Part shown: one piece after another, positions 1 to 6,100 of the stretch
Position numbering within the stretch: the first letter of the stretch is position 1
How the letters are laid out: each line of letters begins with the position of its first letter
NCBI GenBank assembly: GCA_009936895.1
Contig: JAACDS010000003.1
Span: 1 to 6,172, forward strand
Direction: 5' to 3'
From: Pseudomonadota bacterium
Lineage (GTDB): Bacteria > Pseudomonadota > Gammaproteobacteria > Pseudomonadales > Azotimanducaceae
Length of the DNA: 6,172 nt
Program-made: the position numbers and the translations under genes
The notes under the pieces: model-generated
What the model was told of the DNA's origin: nothing
Database searches by the model: none
The model's input: only the letters and a program-made list of their open reading frames with translations

Positions 1-534
1 ACCTTCGTGGATGGCCCCGGTACGTTAATCACATTGGAGAACGATACGATGGAACAAGCCGAAGTGTCTGGCATCGCGCATGCTGTGGACGAAGCGAAAA
101 TTACGGTCTCAGGCGCGCCAGATTTGCCCGGTATTGCCTCGAAGATTTTGGGGCCGGTGGGCGCTAAGAACATCGAAGTCGACATGATCGTGCAGAACAC
201 GAGTGTTGATGGTATGACTGATTTTACCTTCACGGTAAAGCGGCCGGAGTATGAGGCGACCATGGCTTTGCTCCAAGACGTTGCTACGGAGATTGGCGCT
301 CGCGAGGTAACGGGTGATAACACCATCGCTAAGGTGTCCATCGTGGGCGTTGGCATGAGATCGCATGCCGGGGTGGCGACGAAGGTATTTGATCGGCTTG
401 CTCTGGAGAACATCAACATACAAATGATCTCGACCTCGGAAATCAAAATCTCCGTAGTCATCGCGGAGCGCTATGTTGAACTCGCCGTGCGGGCGCTTCA
501 CGATGCGTTCGAACTGGATTCAGAACCGAGCTAA
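1..534 (+). CDS. lysC: Aspartokinase (LysC), C-terminal regulatory part, 5'-truncated by the window edge
   Basis: Aspartate kinase phosphorylates L-aspartate with ATP, the first committed step toward lysine, threonine, methionine and diaminopimelate, in the cytosol. The open frame runs from base 1, so the catalytic amino-acid-kinase domain (about 230 residues of a usual 405-415) lies upstream. What remains is 177 residues with two ACT domains. ACT1 spans roughly nt 100-290 and contains the ITVSGAPDLPG strand-turn and the NIEVDMIVQN strand. ACT2 spans roughly nt 334-500 and contains VSIVGVGMRSHAGVA and NIQMISTSEIKISVV. These segments match the conserved effector-binding and dimer-interface motifs of proteobacterial LysC almost word for word, and the closing ELAVRALHDAF is also typical. 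Feedback control by lysine and/or threonine is expected for the family. The ATG at 49 is a possible internal start (see the separate entry). Identification is secure; effector specificity cannot be read from the sequence. Confidence 0.96.
   Translation, partial: TFVDGPGTLITLENDTMEQAEVSGIAHAVDEAKITVSGAPDLPGIASKILGPVGAKNIEVDMIVQNTSVDGMTDFTFTVKRPEYEATMALLQDVATEIGAREVTGDNTIAKVSIVGVGMRSHAGVATKVFDRLALENINIQMISTSEIKISVVIAERYVELAVRALHDAFELDSEPS
36..51 (+). promoter_or_regulatory. Candidate internal ribosome binding site and ATG inside lysC (possible beta-subunit start)
   Basis: GGAGA at 36-40 lies 8 nt upstream of an in-frame ATG at 49-51, opening with MEQAEVSGIA just ahead of ACT1. In aspartokinases such as those of Corynebacterium and Bacillus (AKII), a separate beta subunit made only of the ACT domains is translated from an internal start; the corynebacterial one begins with a very similar MEEAVLTGVA. 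The spacing and position fit here. However, Met-Glu at this site is also common in single-subunit LysC proteins, and GGAGA also encodes Leu-Glu, so actual use is an inference. Confidence 0.4.
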
Positions 535-621
535 CCGTTCCTGTTGTATTGGATCTGAGAACCACTGCGTAGGAGTGAATCAAAATCCGGCGTAAATTGG
601 TCTAAAGCAAATGTGTTATTC

Positions 622-635
622 AGGAGATGCCAATG
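622..635 (+). promoter_or_regulatory. Ribosome binding site that decides the start of the small gene
   Basis: AGGAG at 622-626 directly abuts the first in-frame ATG (627-629), leaving no room for initiation there. It lies 6 nt before the second ATG (633-635), which is ideal spacing. The start is therefore placed at 633, trimming two residues from the longest reading. Confidence 0.7.
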
Positions 636-848
636 TCTAAATGGGGGCTCGCAAAACAGACTGTTGCTGCGCTTGGTGAGCAGGCCAAGGACCACGGTGC
701 CGATACCGCCGGTATGTTGGAAGCGCTGATTTCAATAGCTCTGGGTGCGTTGGCAGCGGAAAAAGATACGGATTATGTGAAAAACTTTGTGGAATACGAA
801 GTGAGTTCACTCAATGTTCAGCACATTGATGTGCAACGTCTAACCTAG
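633..848 (+). CDS. Small uncharacterised protein, 71 residues
   Basis: I do not recognise this protein. It is preceded by a strong ribosome binding site and sits between lysC (98 nt upstream) and the betA-like gene (37 nt downstream), both on the same strand, so it is probably a real gene and perhaps the first of a betA-SDR transcription unit. It has no signal peptide and no cysteine. The first part (KWGLAKQTVAALGEQAKDHG) looks helical and amphipathic. It is followed by a hydrophobic, alanine-rich stretch (MLEALISIALGALAAEK, about residues 28-44) that is short for a membrane segment and reads better as the core helix of a small soluble helical protein. The tail (YVKNFVEYEVSSL and onward) is mixed. 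It is not CsrA, which often follows lysC: none of the CsrA beta-strand motifs are present. No function is proposed. Confidence 0.72.
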   Translation: MSKWGLAKQTVAALGEQAKDHGADTAGMLEALISIALGALAAEKDTDYVKNFVEYEVSSLNVQHIDVQRLT

Positions 849-885
849 AGCTTCGGGGCTTCGTGTCATTGCAGTAAGGACCAAT

Positions 886-2499
886 ATGCCGGCAGAACGA
901 TTGAGCGCCGATTACGTGATTGTTGGCGCAGGCTCCGCAGGCTGCGTACTGGCGAATCGTTTGAGCGAAGACCCCAAAACGTCCGTGCTTTTGCTGGAAG
1001 CCGGCGGTGAAGATAGAAGCTGGATGCTAGCCATGCCCTCCGCATTTTATCTGCCGATGGGACGGCCTAAGTTTGACTGGTGCTATCAAAGTGAGCCCGA
1101 ACCCAACATGAATGACCGTCGGCTGGCGTGTCCGCGAGGCAGAGTGCTGGGTGGCTCGTCATCGATCAATGGCATGGTCTATGTGCGCGGCAATGCCGAG
1201 GATTATAACCGTTGGTCTGATATGGGAGCCGATGGTTGGGATTACGAATCGGTGCTGCCGTACTTTAGAAAAGCTCAATGTGCTGACGAAGGCCGGAGTG
1301 CCGACGACTACCGGGGCGGCGAAGGCCCCTTGGGCACCACCACGGGCGACCTAAAAAATCCATTGTACGGAGCCTTTTTGCAGGCCGCAGAGCAAGCCGG
1401 CCATCCCCATACGGACGACTTGAATGGCGCTCAGCAAGAGGGCTTCGGGCCCATGCCGATGACGGTGGCGCAAGGGCGTCGCTCGTCGACTTCTCGGTCC
1501 TATCTGCGTACCGCGCTCAACCGACCAAATCTTCGGGTGCTGACCCATGCCATCGTAGAGCGCATTCGACTAAAGGAAGGGCGAGCCGTGGGAGTGGATG
1601 CTCAGGTTCGTGGCAAAAGGCACGGCATTGCAGCCAGACGTGAGGTGCTACTGAGTGCCGGTGCCATCAATTCTCCCCAGCTGCTGATGTTGTCTGGTAT
1701 TGGGCCGGAAGAACACTTGCGTTCTGTTGGTATCGAGCCTGTTCAAAACCTGCCAGGTGTCGGTCAGAACCTGATGGATCACTTGGAGGTGTATGTGCAG
1801 CAGGCCTGCGTCGAACCGATTTCTCTGCACAAACATCTGGGTTTGCTGGGACGAGCGAGAATAGGTCTTCAATGGCTGCTTTGCCATACTGGGTTGGGGG
1901 CGACCAACCACTTTGAGGTTGGTGGCTTCATTCGCAGTGACAAGATCCAAAGCCAACCAGATATCCAATTTCATTTTCTGCCCACGGCCATGTCATACGA
2001 TGGTTCAGCCAAAGCGCGGGGGCATGGGTTTCAGGTGCATGTGGGGCCCATGCTGCCGAAGAGCCGGGGCTCAGTGACGCTGCGCAGTAAGCGCGTCAAT
2101 GAGCCGCCTAAAATTGTCTTCAATTACATGAGTCACGAGGAAGACCGGCAGGTTTTTCGCGCGGCCATTCGTAAGGCCCGAGAAATTTTCGCCCAGCCTG
2201 CGCTTGATCATTTGCGCGGAACCGAGTTGAGTCCCGGTGAAGCGGTTCAAAGCGATGAAGCCCTAGATGCCTTTGTGGCATCTCATGCAGAAAGTGCCTA
2301 CCACCCGTGCGGTACCTGTCGCATGGGTAAGGACCTGGACGCAGTGGTCGACTCGGAAGGGCGTGTCCACGGTATACCGAGTCTCCGGGTTATCGATTCA
2401 TCGATTTTCCCGCACATTACCAACGGTAATTTAAATGCCCCAACGATCATGTTGGCCGAGCGAATGGCCGATCTGATCCGCGGTCGCACCCAGTCTTAG
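886..2499 (+). CDS. betA: GMC-family FAD oxidoreductase, choline dehydrogenase-like (BetA-type)
   Basis: This is probably a choline dehydrogenase, oxidising choline to betaine aldehyde and on to glycine betaine and feeding electrons to the respiratory chain at the inner membrane. It has 537 residues (E. coli BetA is about 556). The FAD-binding GAGSAG is at 14-19 with the ribose-binding acidic E38. GMC signature 1 (GRVLGGSSSINGM) starts near residue 85 and signature 2 (GAINSPQLLMLSGIG) at 259. The catalytic HPCGT has His473 and the partner Asn515 lies in GNLNAPT. Glu344 in NHFEVGGF appears to align with the choline-oxidase glutamate that contacts the trimethylammonium group. FNYMSHE and QPALD are also shared with BetA. 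The ATG has TAAGGA 5 nt upstream. The SDR gene follows after 13 bp. No betB, betI or betT is in view, so a related alcohol substrate remains possible. Confidence 0.88.
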   Translation: MPAERLSADYVIVGAGSAGCVLANRLSEDPKTSVLLLEAGGEDRSWMLAMPSAFYLPMGRPKFDWCYQSEPEPNMNDRRLACPRGRVLGGSSSINGMVYVRGNAEDYNRWSDMGADGWDYESVLPYFRKAQCADEGRSADDYRGGEGPLGTTTGDLKNPLYGAFLQAAEQAGHPHTDDLNGAQQEGFGPMPMTVAQGRRSSTSRSYLRTALNRPNLRVLTHAIVERIRLKEGRAVGVDAQVRGKRHGIAARREVLLSAGAINSPQLLMLSGIGPEEHLRSVGIEPVQNLPGVGQNLMDHLEVYVQQACVEPISLHKHLGLLGRARIGLQWLLCHTGLGATNHFEVGGFIRSDKIQSQPDIQFHFLPTAMSYDGSAKARGHGFQVHVGPMLPKSRGSVTLRSKRVNEPPKIVFNYMSHEEDRQVFRAAIRKAREIFAQPALDHLRGTELSPGEAVQSDEALDAFVASHAESAYHPCGTCRMGKDLDAVVDSEGRVHGIPSLRVIDSSIFPHITNGNLNAPTIMLAERMADLIRGRTQS

Positions 2500-2512
2500 C
2501 AGGAGATTTGAT

Positions 2513-3220
2513 ATGTCCAAGCGTATTTTGATTACCGGTGCCAATCGTGGCGTTGGGCTGGCTCTGGTGCATTTGCTTGCCAAATCCGCGGAGCATGTCT
2601 ATGCGGGATGCCGTCGGCCCGCGTCTGCTGAGGCGCTGCAGCAACTGGCGCGATCGGCTGACAATATCAGTGTTATTGGCTTGGACGTCACCGATGCTGA
2701 ATCGCTGAAGCAAGCATCGGACGCCGTTGTTGGCGGTCTTGATTTACTGGTTTGTAACGCCGGTATCCTGAACGGATACAGGGGTTTAGGGGGCAGTGAA
2801 AACGCGCTAACCCCTGAAGCCATGACGGCGTTCGCCGGCGTCCTCACAACCAATATTGCGGGTCCATTTTTTACTGTTCAGGCCTTTTCGCCGCATCTGC
2901 GACGTAGCGGCAGCGCCGGGATCGCGATTATTTCCTCGCATATGGGCAGTCAACAACACGACGCGGCCAACGCCTACGCTTATCGATCCTCAAAGGCAGG
3001 CGTGAACAACATTATGGTGACGCTCAGTCATGAACTGGCCGAGGAGAGGATCGCGGTCGCCGCCTACCACCCGGGCTGGGTGCGGACGGATATGGGTGGA
3101 GCCAGTGCACACCTTTCGGTGGAGCAAAGCGCTGAGGCCTTGGCTCAACGATTTGCAGAACTGGATATGGGGCAGAACGGGCAGTTTATCAATTACGACG
3201 GCAGTGCGCTTGAGCTGTAG
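2513..3220 (+). CDS. Short-chain dehydrogenase/reductase, C-factor (CsgA)-like
   Basis: This is a cytosolic NAD(P)(H)-dependent oxidoreductase of the classical SDR fold, 235 residues. It shows the nucleotide-binding TGANRGVG (8-15), LDVTD (57-61, adenine-ring contact), the NAG motif (82-84), structural Asn114 in TTNIAGP, a catalytic serine at S141 or S142, the YRSSK pair Tyr157/Lys161, and HPGWVRTDMGG (186-196). The last motif and the short length are characteristic of the C-factor/sniffer-like SDR subgroup named after the Myxococcus CsgA signalling protein. In most bacteria such proteins are housekeeping carbonyl or alcohol dehydrogenases of unknown substrate. Arg35 after Cys33-Arg34 at the end of the second strand suggests NADP preference, which is tentative. 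AGGAG at 2501-2505 is 7 nt before the ATG. It very likely shares a transcript with the betA-like gene, suggesting a role on a related alcohol or aldehyde, though no substrate can be assigned. Confidence 0.9.
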   Translation: MSKRILITGANRGVGLALVHLLAKSAEHVYAGCRRPASAEALQQLARSADNISVIGLDVTDAESLKQASDAVVGGLDLLVCNAGILNGYRGLGGSENALTPEAMTAFAGVLTTNIAGPFFTVQAFSPHLRRSGSAGIAIISSHMGSQQHDAANAYAYRSSKAGVNNIMVTLSHELAEERIAVAAYHPGWVRTDMGGASAHLSVEQSAEALAQRFAELDMGQNGQFINYDGSALEL

Positions 3221-3236
3221 ACCCAGTCGTGAATCA

Positions 3237-5390
3237 TCATGCTGCCAAGGGCGTGCTCTGGTTTAACAGATAGGTGTCAACGAGGCCTGCGCCTTTCACC
3301 TCCAATGACCCTCTAAAGTCCATTTCGAGTGGGGTGACCAAATGGTCGCGAAAGGCTTTGGATATTTGAATTTGATCGGGAATGCCTGTGGACTTCATCC
3401 GGCTCGCCATGTTGACGGTATCGCCCCACAAGTCGTAAATGTATTTGCTGGTACCGATGACACCGGCGACAACAGCACCGCTGTGAGCGCCAATTCGCAT
3501 TTTTAGATGCGTACCATTTTTGTTATTGAACTCGGCCAGACACTGCAAAATAGCGAATGCTAGCTTGGCGATTTGGTCTGCGTGTGCGTCGTTGGCATGA
3601 GGCAGTCCGCAGACCGCCATGTACGAGTCGCCAATGGTTTTGATTTTTTCGACGCCGAGCTCAAGAGCCTTCTGATCAAAGGCACCAAAGAGGTCGTCCA
3701 GCATGCGCAAGATCGTAATGGGAGGGACGCCGCGGGACATTTCGGTGAAGCCGACAATGTCGGCAAAGAGCACACTGACGCTCGGAAACGCATCAGCGAT
3801 GTGAACCTCACCATTTTTCAGGCGATTGGCGATGGGTTCCGGTAGTACGTTTAGCAGCAGCTCATAGTTCTCTGCTGTTTGGCGGTCGATGGTGACCTGT
3901 TGCTCGCGTAAGTTGCTGACCATTTGGTTGAACTCATCGGTTAGTTCTCCCACTTCGTCACGCGAGTGATGGGGCAGTGGATCGACGTGTCCGCCGGTTC
4001 CCACAACTTTGGCTGCTTCGGTTAGCGCAACAAGTGGTGCGGTCAGCGCGTGGGCGGCCCAAATACCCAAGGCGACGGCGATCCAGGCAATAGAAAGCGT
4101 CCAGATTGCGATGGTTTTTTGCAGCGCTGCTACTGGGGCAAAGGCCTCTGCCGCATCCATTTCCGCAATCACCGCCCACTGTTGTTCGCCGAAGTTGATA
4201 GGGCCATAGGAACTCAGCGCATCGATTTTGCGATAGTCCCGGATGACTTTTGTGCCGCGGTCCCCCGCTAGGGCGAATAGGGCCGCGTCTGTGTTGACGC
4301 TTTGATTCAGGATAGATGTGGCATAACGGGTTAACTGATCGAGCTTTTGCTGTGGATAACCCAATTCCCTTAGCGTTTCGACGTAGCCAGCAGGATCTTC
4401 CTCGTAAAAACGCGACGCACTACGCATGGTGAAATCAGGGCCGACCAGATAAATCTCGCCTGATTCGCCCAAGCCGTGCTCTAGCCATTCGCCGTTACTG
4501 GTCATTATTTCGTTGATGCGGTTGACAGGGATCTGAAACACCAGCACGCCCAAGCGCTCTTGGCCGCGGGTGATAGGCGTGGCGATGAATGCGGCCGGGG
4601 CATCTAGGGACGGGCGGTACGGCTCGAAGTCTACGAAGTGCGCGGCGCCGTGGGAATCCGCACGGTTGGCTAAGCGAAATGCCCGGACTATGTTGGTGTC
4701 CGCATAGGGGCCGCTAGTCAGACTGGTGCCGAAATCAGTTTCTTTGTAAACCGAATACACGACGTCGCCGGATTGGCTGTCGATCAAGAAGATGTCGTAG
4801 AACCCGAGTTTGTCCAAAAAACTGCGAAAAATTGGATGGTAGGTGGCGTGCACATTGGCGTATTCGCTTGTATCGCCCTCGGCGCGCTTTAATCGGTGCT
4901 TTTCGCCTGTGATGTTGGGATTCGCGGCGATGTAGTGGTGTTGCAGATGAATTGCGGCAGCGCTTTTCGGCATAAGAGCTGACGTGCTAGCGGCCTCTGT
5001 CTGAGGATTGTGGGCACCGGATGTGATTGCGGAGCTCACCCGTGGCAAAAAGTCGTCGCGGTAAAATTGGGCTAGCAGACCATCGGCGCGCTGTAAGCAT
5101 TGATCTATCGGTTGGTTATTGAGGGTTTGCACTGCCGCAGAAAATTGTTCAACGGCGTTGATCGTGTTGGGGTTCTCGGAGATCACCTGAATTTGATGAA
5201 CTGTCTGCTCAAAGTATCGTTCGATCTCATCGGTTTTCGCGGCCTGTATAGCGGTCAAGCGGTCAAAAGTCTGGGTTTGTAGAGAATTTTTGCTGCTGAT
5301 GTAACTGATCCAGCCGACCGTAATGCTAGTAGACAAGCAGATGATCAGTAAAAAAACGGACGACTTGGCCGCCAAGGTGATTTTAGGCAT
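3237..5390 (-). CDS. Membrane-bound class III adenylate cyclase with dCache sensor and HAMP domain
   Basis: This protein converts ATP to cAMP in response to an extracytoplasmic signal. With the ATG at 5390 it has 717 residues. TM1 (about 10-30) is followed by a large periplasmic double-Cache-type region (about 38-420) with FYDIFLIDSQSGDVVYSV and GESGEIYLVGPD. TM2 (about 425-446) leads to a HAMP domain (about 446-498, ending DEVGELTDEFNQM), then the coupling helix ELLLNVLPEPIANRL and the C-terminal cyclase domain. Catalytic residues are complete: metal-binding Asp544 (FADIVGF) and Asp588 (TIGDSY), adenine-selecting Lys584 and Asp653 (YDLWGD), transition-state Asn660 and Arg664 (VNMASRM), and Lys699 for phosphate. 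The Lys/Asp pair marks ATP rather than GTP as substrate. An upstream GTG at 5456 would give 739 residues but has no ribosome binding site and puts 22 polar residues before TM1; the ATG has CGGAA 6 nt upstream. It is convergent with the SDR and divergent from the lipoprotein. The ligand is unknown. Confidence 0.94.
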   Translation of the reverse strand: MPKITLAAKSSVFLLIICLSTSITVGWISYISSKNSLQTQTFDRLTAIQAAKTDEIERYFEQTVHQIQVISENPNTINAVEQFSAAVQTLNNQPIDQCLQRADGLLAQFYRDDFLPRVSSAITSGAHNPQTEAASTSALMPKSAAAIHLQHHYIAANPNITGEKHRLKRAEGDTSEYANVHATYHPIFRSFLDKLGFYDIFLIDSQSGDVVYSVYKETDFGTSLTSGPYADTNIVRAFRLANRADSHGAAHFVDFEPYRPSLDAPAAFIATPITRGQERLGVLVFQIPVNRINEIMTSNGEWLEHGLGESGEIYLVGPDFTMRSASRFYEEDPAGYVETLRELGYPQQKLDQLTRYATSILNQSVNTDAALFALAGDRGTKVIRDYRKIDALSSYGPINFGEQQWAVIAEMDAAEAFAPVAALQKTIAIWTLSIAWIAVALGIWAAHALTAPLVALTEAAKVVGTGGHVDPLPHHSRDEVGELTDEFNQMVSNLREQQVTIDRQTAENYELLLNVLPEPIANRLKNGEVHIADAFPSVSVLFADIVGFTEMSRGVPPITILRMLDDLFGAFDQKALELGVEKIKTIGDSYMAVCGLPHANDAHADQIAKLAFAILQCLAEFNNKNGTHLKMRIGAHSGAVVAGVIGTSKYIYDLWGDTVNMASRMKSTGIPDQIQISKAFRDHLVTPLEMDFRGSLEVKGAGLVDTYLLNQSTPLAA

Positions 5391-5551
5391 AGGGTGTTCC
5401 GTGTAAAAAGCAAGTTTGCGAATGCCTGCTCGTATCGGTCCGAGATGCGGCCCCACTTTTGTAAACTTATAGTGGTTAAATGGGTGGAAATGCGGATAGA
5501 CGGTATATTTCTATGTATGAACGGTGTGATTTGAGAGGGGGTGGCGGTATT
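5391..5551. promoter_or_regulatory. Divergent intergenic region between the cyclase and lipoprotein genes
   Basis: About 160 bp, locally AT-rich around 5458-5515, must carry the promoters of both flanking genes. On the plus strand TATATT at 5504-5509 is a possible -10 box, placing transcription start near 5516. On the minus strand TATAAG (5471 down to 5466) is a possible -10 box, placing transcription start near 5459 with a leader of about 70 nt before the cyclase ATG. Neither has a convincing -35 box at the right distance, so both are tentative and may need an activator. I see no clear operator palindrome. Confidence 0.3.
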
Positions 5552-5554
5552 TTG
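5535..5554 (+). promoter_or_regulatory. Candidate ribosome binding site and TTG start of the lipoprotein gene
   Basis: GAGGGGG at 5535-5541 is the only purine-rich Shine-Dalgarno-like run in front of this frame. It lies 10 nt before a TTG at 5552-5554, slightly longer than ideal. The in-frame ATGs at 5480 and 5513 have none, and starting at either would put more than 25 residues ahead of the hydrophobic signal segment. Confidence 0.4.
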
Positions 5555-6100
5555 ATCGTTGAACCGTTTCGGGCCAACGATGGCTTTTGGCTAAAGACGC
5601 TTGCTTTGACCGTCGCCTTTCTCCTCTGTGCAGGTTGCGAGCGCGTCGGTAAAAGTGCCGGCAACGGTCGAATCGACTCCCCGGCACGGCCAACGTTTTC
5701 TGAGCAGCTTGTGTGCGTGGTAAGCGCGTCAGAGTTCCGTTGGCAGCACATGTATCGACTGGACATGAACCGGAACCAAGCTGAGTTTGTGGGGGGATTT
5801 GGCCAGCGTATCGCTTCGCTACGTAGTCAGTCGATGACCGTATCCCCTGATGTCGTTACAGCAACTTTTCCCGGGTCAGAACAAGGCGCGAGTTCTGGAT
5901 TCGAGGTGAGCATCCAGCGGGACGATTTGAGCTATCAGATCGCACTTGCGACATCGGATGATGAGACACCCCCGCGCATCGAGGGTCGCTGCTCAATTCT
6001 GGACGGCGGTAGTTTTTCGAATGTGCGGTCAAAAGGCGTACAGTGGCGTCAGATGCTGAAAAACCAGGACAAAACCATGGCTGTAGCAACAGCGCTCTGA
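5552..6100 (+). CDS. Predicted small lipoprotein of unknown function
   Basis: I do not recognise a family. Read from the TTG at 5552 the product has 182 residues. An n-region ending in Lys is followed by a hydrophobic stretch (TLALTVAFLLCAGC, residues 16-29) that looks like a signal peptide ending in a lipobox, with Cys29 the likely lipidated residue and Cys26 at the unusual -3 position. After it comes a polar linker, then an apparently beta-rich domain with alternating strands (LVCVVSASEF, YRLDMNRNQAEFV, SYQIALAT). It has two cysteines, Cys55 near the start and Cys147 in EGRCSIL, well placed for a disulfide. This pattern of a small secreted beta domain bracketed by two cysteines recurs among uncharacterised proteobacterial envelope proteins, but that is an inference. 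ATGs at 5480 and 5513 are alternative starts (206 and 195 residues). It is divergent from the cyclase. Confidence 0.65.
   Translation: MIVEPFRANDGFWLKTLALTVAFLLCAGCERVGKSAGNGRIDSPARPTFSEQLVCVVSASEFRWQHMYRLDMNRNQAEFVGGFGQRIASLRSQSMTVSPDVVTATFPGSEQGASSGFEVSIQRDDLSYQIALATSDDETPPRIEGRCSILDGGSFSNVRSKGVQWRQMLKNQDKTMAVATAL

Noticed and set aside
109..501. 130-codon open frame on the minus strand across lysC
   Set aside because: It lies wholly antisense to the strongly conserved ACT domains and has no family-like motif or ribosome binding site; a coding shadow.
575..595. Tiny GTG-started frame (six codons, then TAA) right at an AGGAG in the lysC-small gene gap, considered as a leader peptide
   Set aside because: The AGGAG overlaps the GTG with no spacing, and there is no attenuator-like stem-loop after it.
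535..632. Search for a csrA fragment, terminator or promoter after lysC
   Set aside because: No CsrA-like residues in any frame, no stem-loop plus T-run, and only poor -35/-10 matches.
849..885. Small repeat GCTTCG-GG-GCTTCG and a possible hairpin before the betA-like gene
   Set aside because: The best stem is only about 3 bp and the repeat is too short to separate from chance.
1112..1974. Several short frames on both strands inside the GMC gene
   Set aside because: Shadows in other frames of a gene whose domains are continuous throughout.
3573..3845. 90-codon plus-strand frame opposite the cyclase catalytic domain
   Set aside because: It is antisense to the most conserved cyclase motifs, and its composition is explained by the complement of that gene.
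4009..4271. Overlapping alanine-rich plus-strand frames opposite the cyclase TM2 region
   Set aside because: The composition simply mirrors the hydrophobic membrane-segment codons on the other strand; no ribosome binding site.
5476..5766. 96-codon minus-strand frame overlapping the lipoprotein gene
   Set aside because: It conflicts with the plus-strand frame, which has a signal peptide and lipobox, and itself shows no recognisable feature.
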